Below, in pieces: positions 37,379 to 44,938 of a stretch of DNA of 64,000 nt; the stretch's first letter is position 1; each line of letters opens with the position of its first letter. Under the pieces are notes generated by a model. That model had not been told where the DNA came from and did not search any database. It was given only the letters and a program-made list of their open reading frames with translations. The DNA is from an uncultured Pelagibacteraceae bacterium (lineage in GTDB: Bacteria; Pseudomonadota; Alphaproteobacteria; Pelagibacterales; Pelagibacteraceae), in NCBI GenBank assembly GCA_902623075.1, contig CACNSD010000003.1, positions 47,280 to 111,279 on the forward strand, written 5' to 3'. A program made the position numbers and the translations under genes.

Positions 37379-38814
37379 GCTTTTAAAAATTCTGGATGGT
37401 TAAATAATAATACGTTTCTCTCACTTTTTCGATGAACCATATTTTTGAACATATAATCTAATACTAAATCTGGTTTATCAAAATTGTTGTTTACTATTTT
37501 TTCAATAAATTCTTTGTTGTCATTTTCTGGTTTTATAAAACTATAGCTTCTATCAGCAAAAAAAAGTCTTCTAATTAAAAGTTCTGGTGAGATCCAGTCT
37601 TCAGAGTGGTCTGACCATCCATTGGGTTGCTTTGCTCTATATGGGTGATGCCCCAATCTTCGTAAAATTTTTTCAGGAAATCTTTGCTTTCTTGTGGGTT
37701 TAAAACCTAATTCATAAGAGTCCATTATTTCTTTTGAAGGTGGCCATTGCAAATCTCCAATTTTCGCTACTTGTATAAACCAGTTTTCAGGTGTCTGAAA
37801 TTTTTTATACTTTTTGTTAAACTCGAATGTTACTTTTATTGCAGCCTTATGTATTTCTGGCAAATATCCATCTGATTTTTTGAAAGCATCAATAATTGGT
37901 TGTTTCATTTCTTTTGTTGGCTCGTCTGTAATTAAATATCTACAAAGTCTTTCTGCAACAAAGTCTCTACAATTTGGATGATTAACAAGGTCTTTAATGA
38001 CATACGCTAGACCTTTTTTTCCTTTTTTGTATTCTTTTCCTAAAACATTTTTTTTACCTATTTGGTGATATTCTGAGTTAAACCAAACATTGCCTGTTTC
38101 TAAATGTTTTTTACTCCATCTTTGTTGCCAACCAGTCATGATATATGCAAGTTGAATTACATCTTCTTGCGTGTATCCAGCTTTTGGCGACACGGTGTGA
38201 AGTTCTAATAATTCTCTTGCATGATTTTCATTTATAGTTGCAGGTTCTTTTTTTCTTCTTCTCCACTCTTCACTAGCCGTAACACTTTTTGGACCCGCGC
38301 TCTCACTATTATCTAAGTGATGAATCATTGCCCATGAAGTTGTTACATCGTAAACCATCTTTTCAAAAGATTGATTTAAATTTGGTCTAATTATTTCTCT
38401 TTGATATGGTCCAGTTGAGTAATTTGCTAAATAATCTTTATGACTAATTGCAAAAAAATTGCCCCAAAACATCCAAAGTTTGGCTAAAACAGGGTTTTTG
38501 CTATTAATTCCCTCATTATGTCTTATTGAAATTTCTAAAGACTCCCAAAACTTTTGTCCTGTTTTATGTCTTAGAATGTTTTTATGAGTTTTGTATAATG
38601 TTTTGTTGTCTTTATACTTTTTTCTTAAAATCTTTCTGTCACCATATACATAATCTCTATAGTGCTTTCTTAGTTCTTTTTCAGAATATATTTTACCTTT
38701 CCAAGTCAAATCTGGAACTTCACCCAATTGATTAAGTGCCCATTTTAAAGGATCAGAGGGAACATCTTCATTTGGACCTATTCCAAAAGCAACTTTTCTA
38801 AAAAAGTTTTTCAT
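37375..38814 (-). CDS. DUF1800 family protein
   Basis: The 479-residue protein has the DUF1800 signatures LAKLWMFWGNFFAIS, TTSWAMIHHLDNSESAGP, ATINENHARELLELHTVSPKAGYTQEDVIQLAYIMTGW and a C-terminal HHPYRAKQPNGWSDHSEDWISPELLIRRL. The family has no known activity; it nearly always sits just upstream of a DUF1501 gene, as here. No clear signal peptide is visible in MKNFFRKVAFGIGPNEDVP, so it may be cytoplasmic or travel with the Tat-exported DUF1501 partner. It follows the GT2 gene by 17 bases. Confidence 0.9.
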   Translation of the reverse strand: MKNFFRKVAFGIGPNEDVPSDPLKWALNQLGEVPDLTWKGKIYSEKELRKHYRDYVYGDRKILRKKYKDNKTLYKTHKNILRHKTGQKFWESLEISIRHNEGINSKNPVLAKLWMFWGNFFAISHKDYLANYSTGPYQREIIRPNLNQSFEKMVYDVTTSWAMIHHLDNSESAGPKSVTASEEWRRRKKEPATINENHARELLELHTVSPKAGYTQEDVIQLAYIMTGWQQRWSKKHLETGNVWFNSEYHQIGKKNVLGKEYKKGKKGLAYVIKDLVNHPNCRDFVAERLCRYLITDEPTKEMKQPIIDAFKKSDGYLPEIHKAAIKVTFEFNKKYKKFQTPENWFIQVAKIGDLQWPPSKEIMDSYELGFKPTRKQRFPEKILRRLGHHPYRAKQPNGWSDHSEDWISPELLIRRLFFADRSYSFIKPENDNKEFIEKIVNNNFDKPDLVLDYMFKNMVHRKSERNVLLFNHPEFLKA

Positions 38815-38831
38815 ACCCTTATATTTTTCTA

Positions 38832-39701
38832 CTACTTAACCTTATCAATATCGTGAATATTTTCTAATGATTTGTCAAACTCATCAATATTTTCTCTTAA
38901 AGCTAAACTAGAAATTGAATATATCATTATCAAGAGGAGGACTAATGGTATTGAAGTTATTACTGAGGCATAACTCTTAATTAGCAAAATATAAAAAATA
39001 ATAAATAAAGCTGAACGAATTAAAACCGTTTTTCTAAATACACTTATTATTGAAAGAGAGTGTTTTAATAAATTAAAAAAACTCATTTGAGACGGGCCAG
39101 TGTATCGTTTACCTCTTATTGAAGGAATAGATAATAAATTTATTTCTGATTTTTTTAGGGAGCCAGAAAAACTATTCCAAGTAGCTTTTTCGTCTAGCAT
39201 TTTCTTGACTGTGGATTTTGATAAACAAGTAAAGTTACCAAATTTAATGGAATGACCTGTAAATACATAAGTCAAAAATTTATGAAATTGATAACACATT
39301 TTGAATATCAAGCCTTCAGATCTTTTTACCCTTTCACCAACAATTGATTGATCTTTAGATTTTTCAGCTAAGTCTATAAAATTTTGAATTTCTTCAGGTC
39401 TGTCTTCACCATCACCATCCATTGGAATTATATAATCAAAGTCTTTTTTTTCATAAATATATTTTAATCCAGACGCAATACATCTTGCATGACCTCTATT
39501 TTCTTTCATATTTATTATTTCGATTGAGTTTATATTTTCGATATTTGGGTAATTATCAATTATTTGTTGTGAGGAAGCGTCATTAATAATAACAATTGAT
39601 AATTCTAAATTTAAACCCTTTAACTCGTTATTTATATTTTCTATTAATATTTTTAATGACTCTCTGTCGTTATATATTGGAATTAAAATTACATATTTCA
39701 T
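38832..39701 (-). CDS. GT2 glycosyltransferase, polyprenyl-phosphate-sugar synthase type
   Basis: The 289-residue protein starts YVILIPIYNDRESLKILIENIN, has VIINDASS, MKENRGHARCIASGLKYI and the metal-binding YIIPMDGDGEDRPEEI, and ends with two hydrophobic helices near residues 225-265. This is the layout of ArnC/GtrB/DPM-like enzymes, which load a sugar on a polyprenyl phosphate at the inner face of the membrane. It abuts the ArnT-like gene with no gap, and the two would be donor-maker and donor-user. Confidence 0.82.
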   Translation of the reverse strand: MKYVILIPIYNDRESLKILIENINNELKGLNLELSIVIINDASSQQIIDNYPNIENINSIEIINMKENRGHARCIASGLKYIYEKKDFDYIIPMDGDGEDRPEEIQNFIDLAEKSKDQSIVGERVKRSEGLIFKMCYQFHKFLTYVFTGHSIKFGNFTCLSKSTVKKMLDEKATWNSFSGSLKKSEINLLSIPSIRGKRYTGPSQMSFFNLLKHSLSIISVFRKTVLIRSALFIIFYILLIKSYASVITSIPLVLLLIMIYSISSLALRENIDEFDKSLENIHDIDKVK

Positions 39702-41024
39702 TTATCTTGACCCTACACAAATATTATCAAGACACATATAGTCCTGCAATTGATCTAGCTTTTCTCTTGAAACAAAACCTTGCCAAACTGGTCGCGATTT
39801 TAAATGATATGATAGATTTCCAGCACTCCATTCATCACCCAAAACTATATTTATTTTTGAGTCAAATTGCTGGTCCCAAGCATTTTGAGTTTTTATTGCA
39901 ATTTCTTTACCCATATAATCAGTTCTTTTATTATCATTTGAAATTGAAATAAATGCGTAAAGTCCTGGTGATAAAAAAAATAAGAGAATAAATCCAAGCA
40001 TGAAAGGCTTTAACTTTTTAAGATTAATTTGAGCTTGAAACAAATAAACAAACAACGTTCCAAAAAACATATAAAACGGTGTCATCCACATTGTTCTAAT
40101 TTTTGATCCTGTAATTACTGAAGTAAAAAAAATTAAAACGATTGGCAAAATATTAATTCCTAATAAAAATAGCAATTTTTTATCCTTATAATTTAAATTC
40201 AATTTAATTTTTTTGATCAATAACCAGAATAAAATTAAAAAAGGAATTAAAATCCCCACTTGTTTTAACAAAAATATTAATGGAAGCCTAATATGATCTA
40301 CAAAGCTAGATTGTTCTAAACCAGTTCTGGCTAATCCATATGTTATTGTAATGAATTCATTATTATTTAACCAAATTAAATGTGGAACTAAAACTACTAA
40401 AAAAACTTCAATAGTAATTAGATATTTAAAATCAAATTTTTTCTCATTTTTCAAAAAAATTAAATAAATAAAGAGAAGATCAATAGATAATAAAAGATAA
40501 ATAAATAGATATTTTGATAAAAAACCAAAAGCTGCGAAAAGACCTACTAAAAAACAATCTAAAAACTTTACCTCTTTAGCGTTATAAATTTTCCAGGAAT
40601 AGTAAATTGTTAAAGACCAGAAAGGTAATTGACATACATTTACATTAAATTCTGGTGATGTAAAATTATAGAAATAAATAGCCTCAATTAATAAAACAGA
40701 AATTAAACTTAAAATCTTATTATTAAGAATTTCTTTTGAAAATTTAAAAACATAATAAAAAGAAATAATTACAAAAATTTGACTTAATAAATAGTAAGCC
40801 CAATCTTGAGGTCCAAAAATTTTAAAAAATATTTCCAGAAAAAAAGCACTCATAGGTGGGTGTTTATTAAAACCCCAATCTAAATTACTTCCCCAAGCTA
40901 AAGCCTCAATTGTATCAAGTGGTAAATTATGATTTGTAAGTGATGGAATCAAAGTCCAAAATAAAAGATGAGATATAACAAAAATATAAAAAGCATTATC
41001 AATATTTTTGTTAATTACGGTCAT
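39702..41024 (-). CDS. ArnT/PMT-like membrane glycosyltransferase (GT39/GT83 type)
   Basis: The 440-residue polytopic protein has about 11 hydrophobic segments. Its first periplasmic loop contains NHNLPLDTIEALAWGSNLDWGFNKHPPMSAFFLEI, matching the acidic residue plus HPP motif of GT-C enzymes such as ArnT. It ends in a soluble domain with QQFDSKINIVLGDEWSAG and two cysteines. Such enzymes take sugar from polyprenyl phosphate and transfer it to lipid A, protein or another glycan on the periplasmic side. It is the first gene of the nine-gene minus-strand cluster and is divergent from the dksA-like gene. Confidence 0.82.
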   Translation of the reverse strand: MTVINKNIDNAFYIFVISHLLFWTLIPSLTNHNLPLDTIEALAWGSNLDWGFNKHPPMSAFFLEIFFKIFGPQDWAYYLLSQIFVIISFYYVFKFSKEILNNKILSLISVLLIEAIYFYNFTSPEFNVNVCQLPFWSLTIYYSWKIYNAKEVKFLDCFLVGLFAAFGFLSKYLFIYLLLSIDLLFIYLIFLKNEKKFDFKYLITIEVFLVVLVPHLIWLNNNEFITITYGLARTGLEQSSFVDHIRLPLIFLLKQVGILIPFLILFWLLIKKIKLNLNYKDKKLLFLLGINILPIVLIFFTSVITGSKIRTMWMTPFYMFFGTLFVYLFQAQINLKKLKPFMLGFILLFFLSPGLYAFISISNDNKRTDYMGKEIAIKTQNAWDQQFDSKINIVLGDEWSAGNLSYHLKSRPVWQGFVSREKLDQLQDYMCLDNICVGSR

Positions 41025-41033
41025 TAATAAATA

Positions 41034-41042
41034 TTTATATCA
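41034..41042 (-). promoter_or_regulatory. Possible extended -10 promoter of the nine-gene cluster
   Basis: On the minus strand TGATATAAA reads as TGN plus TATAAA, ending about ten bases before the ArnT-like ATG at 41024. It would give a very short leader. It lies back-to-back with the strong dksA promoter in a 78-base intergenic region. It is the only intergenic gap upstream of the cluster, since its internal gaps are at most 18 bases. Confidence 0.45.
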
Positions 41043-41053
41043 ATTAAGCTTGC

Positions 41054-41081
41054 TTGACACCCCTAATTTGCTGAATATACT
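41054..41081 (+). promoter_or_regulatory. Sigma70-type promoter of the dksA-like gene
   Basis: TTGACA at 41054-41059, a 16-base spacer and TATACT at 41076-41081 make the closest match to the sigma70 consensus seen in the window. The transcription start would fall near 41088, leaving a leader of about 15 bases before the ATG at 41103. Confidence 0.8.
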
Positions 41082-41102
41082 GCGAGCGGTTAAAATTAAG
41101 CT

Positions 41103-41618
41103 ATGCCAAAGACTGCTAAAGCAAAGAAAAAAGTATCAAAACTAAAAACTAAAGTTGTAAGCAAACCAAAGAAAGTTGCTGCTAAAGTAGCTACAAAGGG
41201 ACCTATAAAAATTTCAAGTTCTTATGTTCCTAAAGAAACTGAAAAATATATGTGTGAAAAGCATAAAGTTTATTTCAGAATGAAGTTAACTGAATGGAAA
41301 AAAGAATTAATTAAATCAAACAATGAAGCTCTTTATAATGGTGGAATGGATGATAACAATATTTCAGCAGATATTGTCGATCAAGCGAATTCTTATATTG
41401 ATAGCAATGTGGAAATGAAAGCCATTAATAGACAAATTAAATTAATTTCAGAAATTGATAAGGCATTAAGAAGAATCAGAGAAGATACATATGGCTATTG
41501 TTTAGATACAGCAGAACCAATTGGATTAAAAAGATTAATGGCAAGACCTGTTGCTAAGTATACAATTGCAGCGCAAGAAAAGCATGAAAAAGATGAAAAA
41601 GTTCATGCTGATGATTAA
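41103..41618 (+). CDS. dksA: DksA/TraR-family RNA polymerase-binding regulator without the zinc cysteines
   Basis: The 171-residue protein opens with a lysine/alanine/valine-rich arm (residues 1-38, histone H1-like) and then the DksA core: MCEKHKVYFRMKLTEWKKELI, a coiled-coil tip with DIVDQA (Asp90, Asp93, Ala95, the DxxDxA tip motif), and RIREDTYGYCLDTAEPIGLKRLMARPVAKYTIAAQEKHE. Only Cys133 remains at the position of the four zinc cysteines; the others are Thr, Leu and similar. It should bind RNA polymerase through the secondary channel and work with ppGpp, but without a classic zinc finger. It has its own strong promoter. Confidence 0.9.
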   Translation: MPKTAKAKKKVSKLKTKVVSKPKKVAAKVATKGPIKISSSYVPKETEKYMCEKHKVYFRMKLTEWKKELIKSNNEALYNGGMDDNNISADIVDQANSYIDSNVEMKAINRQIKLISEIDKALRRIREDTYGYCLDTAEPIGLKRLMARPVAKYTIAAQEKHEKDEKVHADD

Positions 41619-41735
41619 ATGAAAAAAAAATCTAAAAAACAAAATTCAATTTCATTTCTTTTTGCAAAGAAATATATTTATTTCTACTATCCTTTTTTTT
41701 GGATACTATTAATGCTTTATCTGTTTTTAAAATGA
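41619..41735 (+). CDS. Small membrane protein of 38 residues, directly after dksA
   Basis: An ATG sits immediately behind the dksA stop (TAAATG) and opens a 38-codon frame: a basic N-terminus (MKKKSKKQNSISF) and one hydrophobic segment (KYIYFYYPFFWILLMLYLFLK). Its stop overlaps the next tiny frame as ATGA. The tight packing, positive-inside layout and TGA/ATG coupling favour a real gene; the small size leaves doubt. No family is recognised. Confidence 0.5.
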   Translation: MKKKSKKQNSISFLFAKKYIYFYYPFFWILLMLYLFLK

Positions 41736-41827
41736 ATAAAAAACTAATTTTAATAATTATTATAATTGTTGCTATTGAATTTTCTGGTTATGGAATTCTT
41801 AGCACTCTATATAGATTATTTGGTTAA
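41732..41827 (+). CDS. Small membrane protein of 31 residues
   Basis: The frame starts in an ATGA overlap with the preceding 38-codon frame and encodes MNKKLILIIIIIVAIEF followed by SGYGILSTLYRLFG, a single hydrophobic helix with a short polar tail. It ends five bases before the convergent GST gene, so the whole space between dksA and GST is filled with coding sequence, as expected in this compact genome. Function unknown. Confidence 0.45.
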   Translation: MNKKLILIIIIIVAIEFSGYGILSTLYRLFG

Positions 41828-41832
41828 AAATT

Positions 41833-42459
41833 TTAAATTCCAGGAATTTTAGCTTCTTTATCCATGAAGCTGTAACCTTTTTTAACAGCATCACGCTCGG
41901 AAATCTCCAAATACCATCTTGCAAGGTTTTTATAATTTTTTAAACCTATGTCGTGCCACTCGTGTCTTGCCAACCAGGGCCATGTTGCAATATCAGCAAT
42001 TGTATAATCAGGACCTGCAAGAAATTGTGAATTATTTAATCTAGCATCTAATTCTCCATATATTCTTTTGGTAATTTTAAAATATCTTTCCTCACCAAAT
42101 TCACTTTTACCAGGATTATAATGGTGAAACTGATGATGCTGACCTATCATTGGGCCAACAGTACCCATCTGTGCCATCAACCACTGATTAATAGTAGTTC
42201 TATCTTTTTCATTATAAAATTTTTTACTTTTATCACCTAGATACATAAGTATTGCACCTGACTCAAAAATACTCTCATTATTATCATGATCAATAATTAC
42301 AGGTATTTTTCCAAAAGGGCTTATATTTAAAAACTCTGGTTTAAACTGCTCATTATTACCAATATCAACTTTGGCTACTTTATATTTATAGCCTATCTCC
42401 TCTAGCATAATACTAATTTTCCACCCATTAGGTGTATTGGCCGAGAAAAGCTCAATCAC
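41833..42459 (-). CDS. Glutathione S-transferase (YfcG/YghU, Nu-class-like)
   Basis: The 208-residue protein has the N-terminal thioredoxin-fold GST domain (IELFSANTPNGWKISIMLEEIGYKYKV, FGKIPVIIDHDN, IFESGAILMYLGDK) and the all-helical C-terminal domain with FLAGPDYTIADIATWPWLARH. The TPNGWK segment is characteristic of the Nu-class disulfide reductases YfcG and YghU. It overlaps the ferredoxin reductase gene by eight bases, so it belongs to the ferredoxin/desaturase unit. Confidence 0.9.
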   Translation of the reverse strand: MIELFSANTPNGWKISIMLEEIGYKYKVAKVDIGNNEQFKPEFLNISPFGKIPVIIDHDNNESIFESGAILMYLGDKSKKFYNEKDRTTINQWLMAQMGTVGPMIGQHHQFHHYNPGKSEFGEERYFKITKRIYGELDARLNNSQFLAGPDYTIADIATWPWLARHEWHDIGLKNYKNLARWYLEISERDAVKKGYSFMDKEAKIPGI

Positions 42460-43471
42460 TTTTTACACCGAGTCTGTCTTTAATTGTTTTAGAAGATGTT
42501 GTGAATTCAAATCTATATTTTTCATTAGGTCTTGCTAATTTAAAGCAAGCTCTTGCTGCAAGAGCTCCCTCATGAAAGCCTGATAAAATAAGTTTTAGTT
42601 TTCCTGGGTAAGAACAAATATCTCCAACAGCATAAATTCCTTTTTGATTGGTCTCAAATCTCTCTGTATCAACAGCTACAGTTTTTTTATCAATATTTAG
42701 TCCCCAATCTGCAATTGGACCAAGCTGCATAATTAAACCAAAAAATCCTAGGGCAAAATCTGTCTTAATTTTTTTTATTTCTTTACTGTCGTGTTTAATC
42801 TCAATACTTTCTAAAGCATCCTCACCATTAACATTCATGAGTTGATATTTAGTGTATAGATTTATTTTTCCCGATTTGGCAAGCTCATAAACTTTATCTA
42901 CTGTTGCTTGTGCACCTCTGAAATCATCACGTCTGTGGATTAAATTAACCTGAGAACTTTTTGATAGCTCAACGGCCCAATCTAATGCGCTATCCCCTCC
43001 TCCAAATATTGAAACTGTCTTACCTTCAAATATTGTTTTATCTTTAACAGAGTAAAAAATTGATTTATTTTCAAATTTTTCACATTCTTTTGGTGGAAAT
43101 TTTCGAGGCTCGAAAGAACCTACACCGCCAGCAATAATAACATTTGGAGTTAAAAAAGTTTTACCTAAATTAGTTTTTACGAACCAATTTTCCCCATCCT
43201 TTTTTACCTCATCAACTCTTTCCCCTAAATGAGTTTTTATATTAAATGGTTTTATTTGATTTATTAAATTATTGGTCAACTCCTCTCCAGTGCATTCAGG
43301 CACTGCTGGTATATCGTAAATTGGTTTGTCGGGGTAGAGCTCGATACACTGTCCTCCAATTTTATCTAAGTTGTCTACTATCTCACAATCTAAGCCTATC
43401 AATTTTAACTGATGTGCAGTAAACAAACCTGTGGGCCCCGCTCCAATTATTAATGCATCTGTTTTATTCAT
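42452..43471 (-). CDS. Ferredoxin-NADP reductase (thioredoxin-reductase-like type)
   Basis: The 339-residue flavoprotein has the FAD motif LIIGAGPTGLFTAHQL at the start, GGQCIELYPDKPIYDIPA, the NADPH motif VSIFGGGDSALDWAVEL near residue 155 and AVGDICSYPGKLKLILSGFHEGALAA at the end. The redox CxxC of thioredoxin reductase is absent, which marks the TrxR-like FNR class. It lies three bases after the ferredoxin gene and would pass electrons between NADPH and that ferredoxin, probably to the desaturase. Confidence 0.92.
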   Translation of the reverse strand: MNKTDALIIGAGPTGLFTAHQLKLIGLDCEIVDNLDKIGGQCIELYPDKPIYDIPAVPECTGEELTNNLINQIKPFNIKTHLGERVDEVKKDGENWFVKTNLGKTFLTPNVIIAGGVGSFEPRKFPPKECEKFENKSIFYSVKDKTIFEGKTVSIFGGGDSALDWAVELSKSSQVNLIHRRDDFRGAQATVDKVYELAKSGKINLYTKYQLMNVNGEDALESIEIKHDSKEIKKIKTDFALGFFGLIMQLGPIADWGLNIDKKTVAVDTERFETNQKGIYAVGDICSYPGKLKLILSGFHEGALAARACFKLARPNEKYRFEFTTSSKTIKDRLGVKSD

Positions 43472-43474
43472 AGT

Positions 43475-43795
43475 TTAACTCTGCTTCGATGGAATGTTAA
43501 CAACTAAACCATCTAATTCATCTGAAACAATTATTTGACAACTTAGTCTACTATTTTTCTTTGGTTCAAATGCCATGTCCAACATATCCTCTTCACCATC
43601 ATCTTTTTGTGGTAGCTTAGCTACCCAATCCTCATCTACATAAACATGACAAGTAGCACATGCCATACCTCCACCACAATCAGCGTCTATTCCTGGTATA
43701 TCGTTTTGGACGGCACCTTCCATTACTGTTAAACCATTTTGAACTTCAATGGTATGGGTTTTATTGTCGTGTGTATTAAAGGTTATTTTCGGCAT
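43475..43795 (-). CDS. 2Fe-2S ferredoxin (adrenodoxin/vertebrate type)
   Basis: The 106-residue protein has the 2Fe-2S ligands in [21 protein letters not shown] (C-x5-C-x2-C) and a fourth cysteine in [16 protein letters not shown]. This is the adrenodoxin-like class used with oxygenases and desaturases rather than with Fe-S assembly, although both have similar motifs. It sits between the reductase and desaturase genes, all on one strand. Confidence 0.93.
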   Translation of the reverse strand: MPKITFNTHDNKTHTIEVQNGLTVMEGAVQNDIPGIDADCGGGMACATCHVYVDEDWVAKLPQKDDGEEDMLDMAFEPKKNSRLSCQIIVSDELDGLVVNIPSKQS

Positions 43796-43833
43796 TAAAC
43801 ATATATAAACACTTAAAACTAGAGAACAAGTAT

Positions 43834-44838
43834 CTAATAAACTCTATCAAATTGAGGAAGGGTTTTTTTTAGATAATAATCCTCATCTTTTGATTGTCTT
43901 AATAAAGCTGGAATAATTTCTTTGTAAGCATCAATTAATCCAGTATTAGTTCTTGGCAATTGATCTTTAATATGATGATGCAATTTATCAAGGTTATACG
44001 ATGGAACGGTTGGAAACATGTGATGTGTTAGGTGATATTCCATTTTCCAATACAAAAAACTCAAAATTGGATTGAGATACATTTCTCTAGAAGTAAGCCT
44101 ATGATCTTTAATATTTCTTGCAAGTCCAGCATGCTGTGTAAAAGCAACGAATTTGTGAAGTGTTTTTCCGTAAAAATGAGGCAAAACAAAATACATAATT
44201 GGTAGCAGTGAATTTACATAAATTGAAAAAAAAATTATAGATAACCATATAGCAACATATATTCTTGAGATTAAAATACTTTTATTTTTTGCTGTTTCTG
44301 GAATACAATCTTTCATTACTTTTGTTTCGATCCCTAGAGAATGTTTTATAATTTCGAACGTTATATCTTTCTTAAAAAAAATTAAGTTTCCAAAGGGAAC
44401 AATTTCTCTAATTAAACTTGGTAAGGTTTTTTTTAAATCATTACCATATTCAATTTCATGATCATAGGGATTTTCAGTTGAATAAGTATTGCCGTGATGA
44501 ACAAAATGTGAGTATCTCCATCTTACAGGTTCAAAACATGCCATGTAACAAGAAATATAGTAAAATATTTCATTTAAGTAATTTGATTTAAAAGCTGTCT
44601 TATGTCCTGTTTCGTGCCATAGAGGATTTGCAAAACAATATATATTTCCATAGATCAAAATCCAAAAAATTCCCCATATTGATCCCCAAAATATATATGC
44701 AAGTATTCCAGTTACTAAAAGTAATCCAAAAAAAACTGAAACATGTTGTAGTCCCTTTAAATCAGATTTCTTTGAAAGTTCTTTTAGAATCTCTTTATCA
44801 ACTTGGCATTTATGCCATTTTTCTAATTTAACATCCAT
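43834..44838 (-). CDS. Membrane fatty-acid desaturase/hydroxylase-like di-iron protein
   Basis: The 334-residue protein has the three histidine boxes of membrane di-iron enzymes: HETGH (residues 75-79), SHFVHHG (His111, 114, 115) and YHLTHHMFP late in the chain, with hydrophobic helices between. It would insert a double bond or hydroxyl group in a lipid-like substrate, using electrons from the ferredoxin and reductase encoded just downstream. Both acyl-lipid desaturation and a carotenoid-type reaction are possible; the location next to proteorhodopsin does not settle this. Confidence 0.85.
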   Translation of the reverse strand: MDVKLEKWHKCQVDKEILKELSKKSDLKGLQHVSVFFGLLLVTGILAYIFWGSIWGIFWILIYGNIYCFANPLWHETGHKTAFKSNYLNEIFYYISCYMACFEPVRWRYSHFVHHGNTYSTENPYDHEIEYGNDLKKTLPSLIREIVPFGNLIFFKKDITFEIIKHSLGIETKVMKDCIPETAKNKSILISRIYVAIWLSIIFFSIYVNSLLPIMYFVLPHFYGKTLHKFVAFTQHAGLARNIKDHRLTSREMYLNPILSFLYWKMEYHLTHHMFPTVPSYNLDKLHHHIKDQLPRTNTGLIDAYKEIIPALLRQSKDEDYYLKKTLPQFDRVY

Positions 44839-44881
44839 GACTAAAAATATGTATAGTTATTATACATAATTTAATAAAGGT

Positions 44882-44920
44882 AAAAAAAAAGGGCAAGTAC
44901 AAAATTGTACCTGCCCTTTA
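44882..44920 (-). terminator. Rho-independent terminator after proteorhodopsin
   Basis: AAAGGGCAAGTACAA and TTGTACCTGCCCTTT form a 15-base-pair stem with one mismatch and a loop of two A. On the minus strand it is followed by about nine T. It sits about 20 bases after the proteorhodopsin stop and before the desaturase start, so proteorhodopsin is largely monocistronic. Confidence 0.92.
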
Positions 44921-44938
44921 TTTAAATTTTTAGCTAAA

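Noticed and set aside
39596..39952. 118-codon plus-strand frame across the GT2/ArnT junction
   Set aside because: Antisense to two recognised genes, no ribosome-binding site and no family signal.
42452..43471. Thioredoxin reductase as the identity of the flavoprotein
   Set aside because: It has the two nucleotide motifs but no CxxC redox pair, and it is next to a ferredoxin, so the TrxR-like ferredoxin-NADP reductase class fits better.
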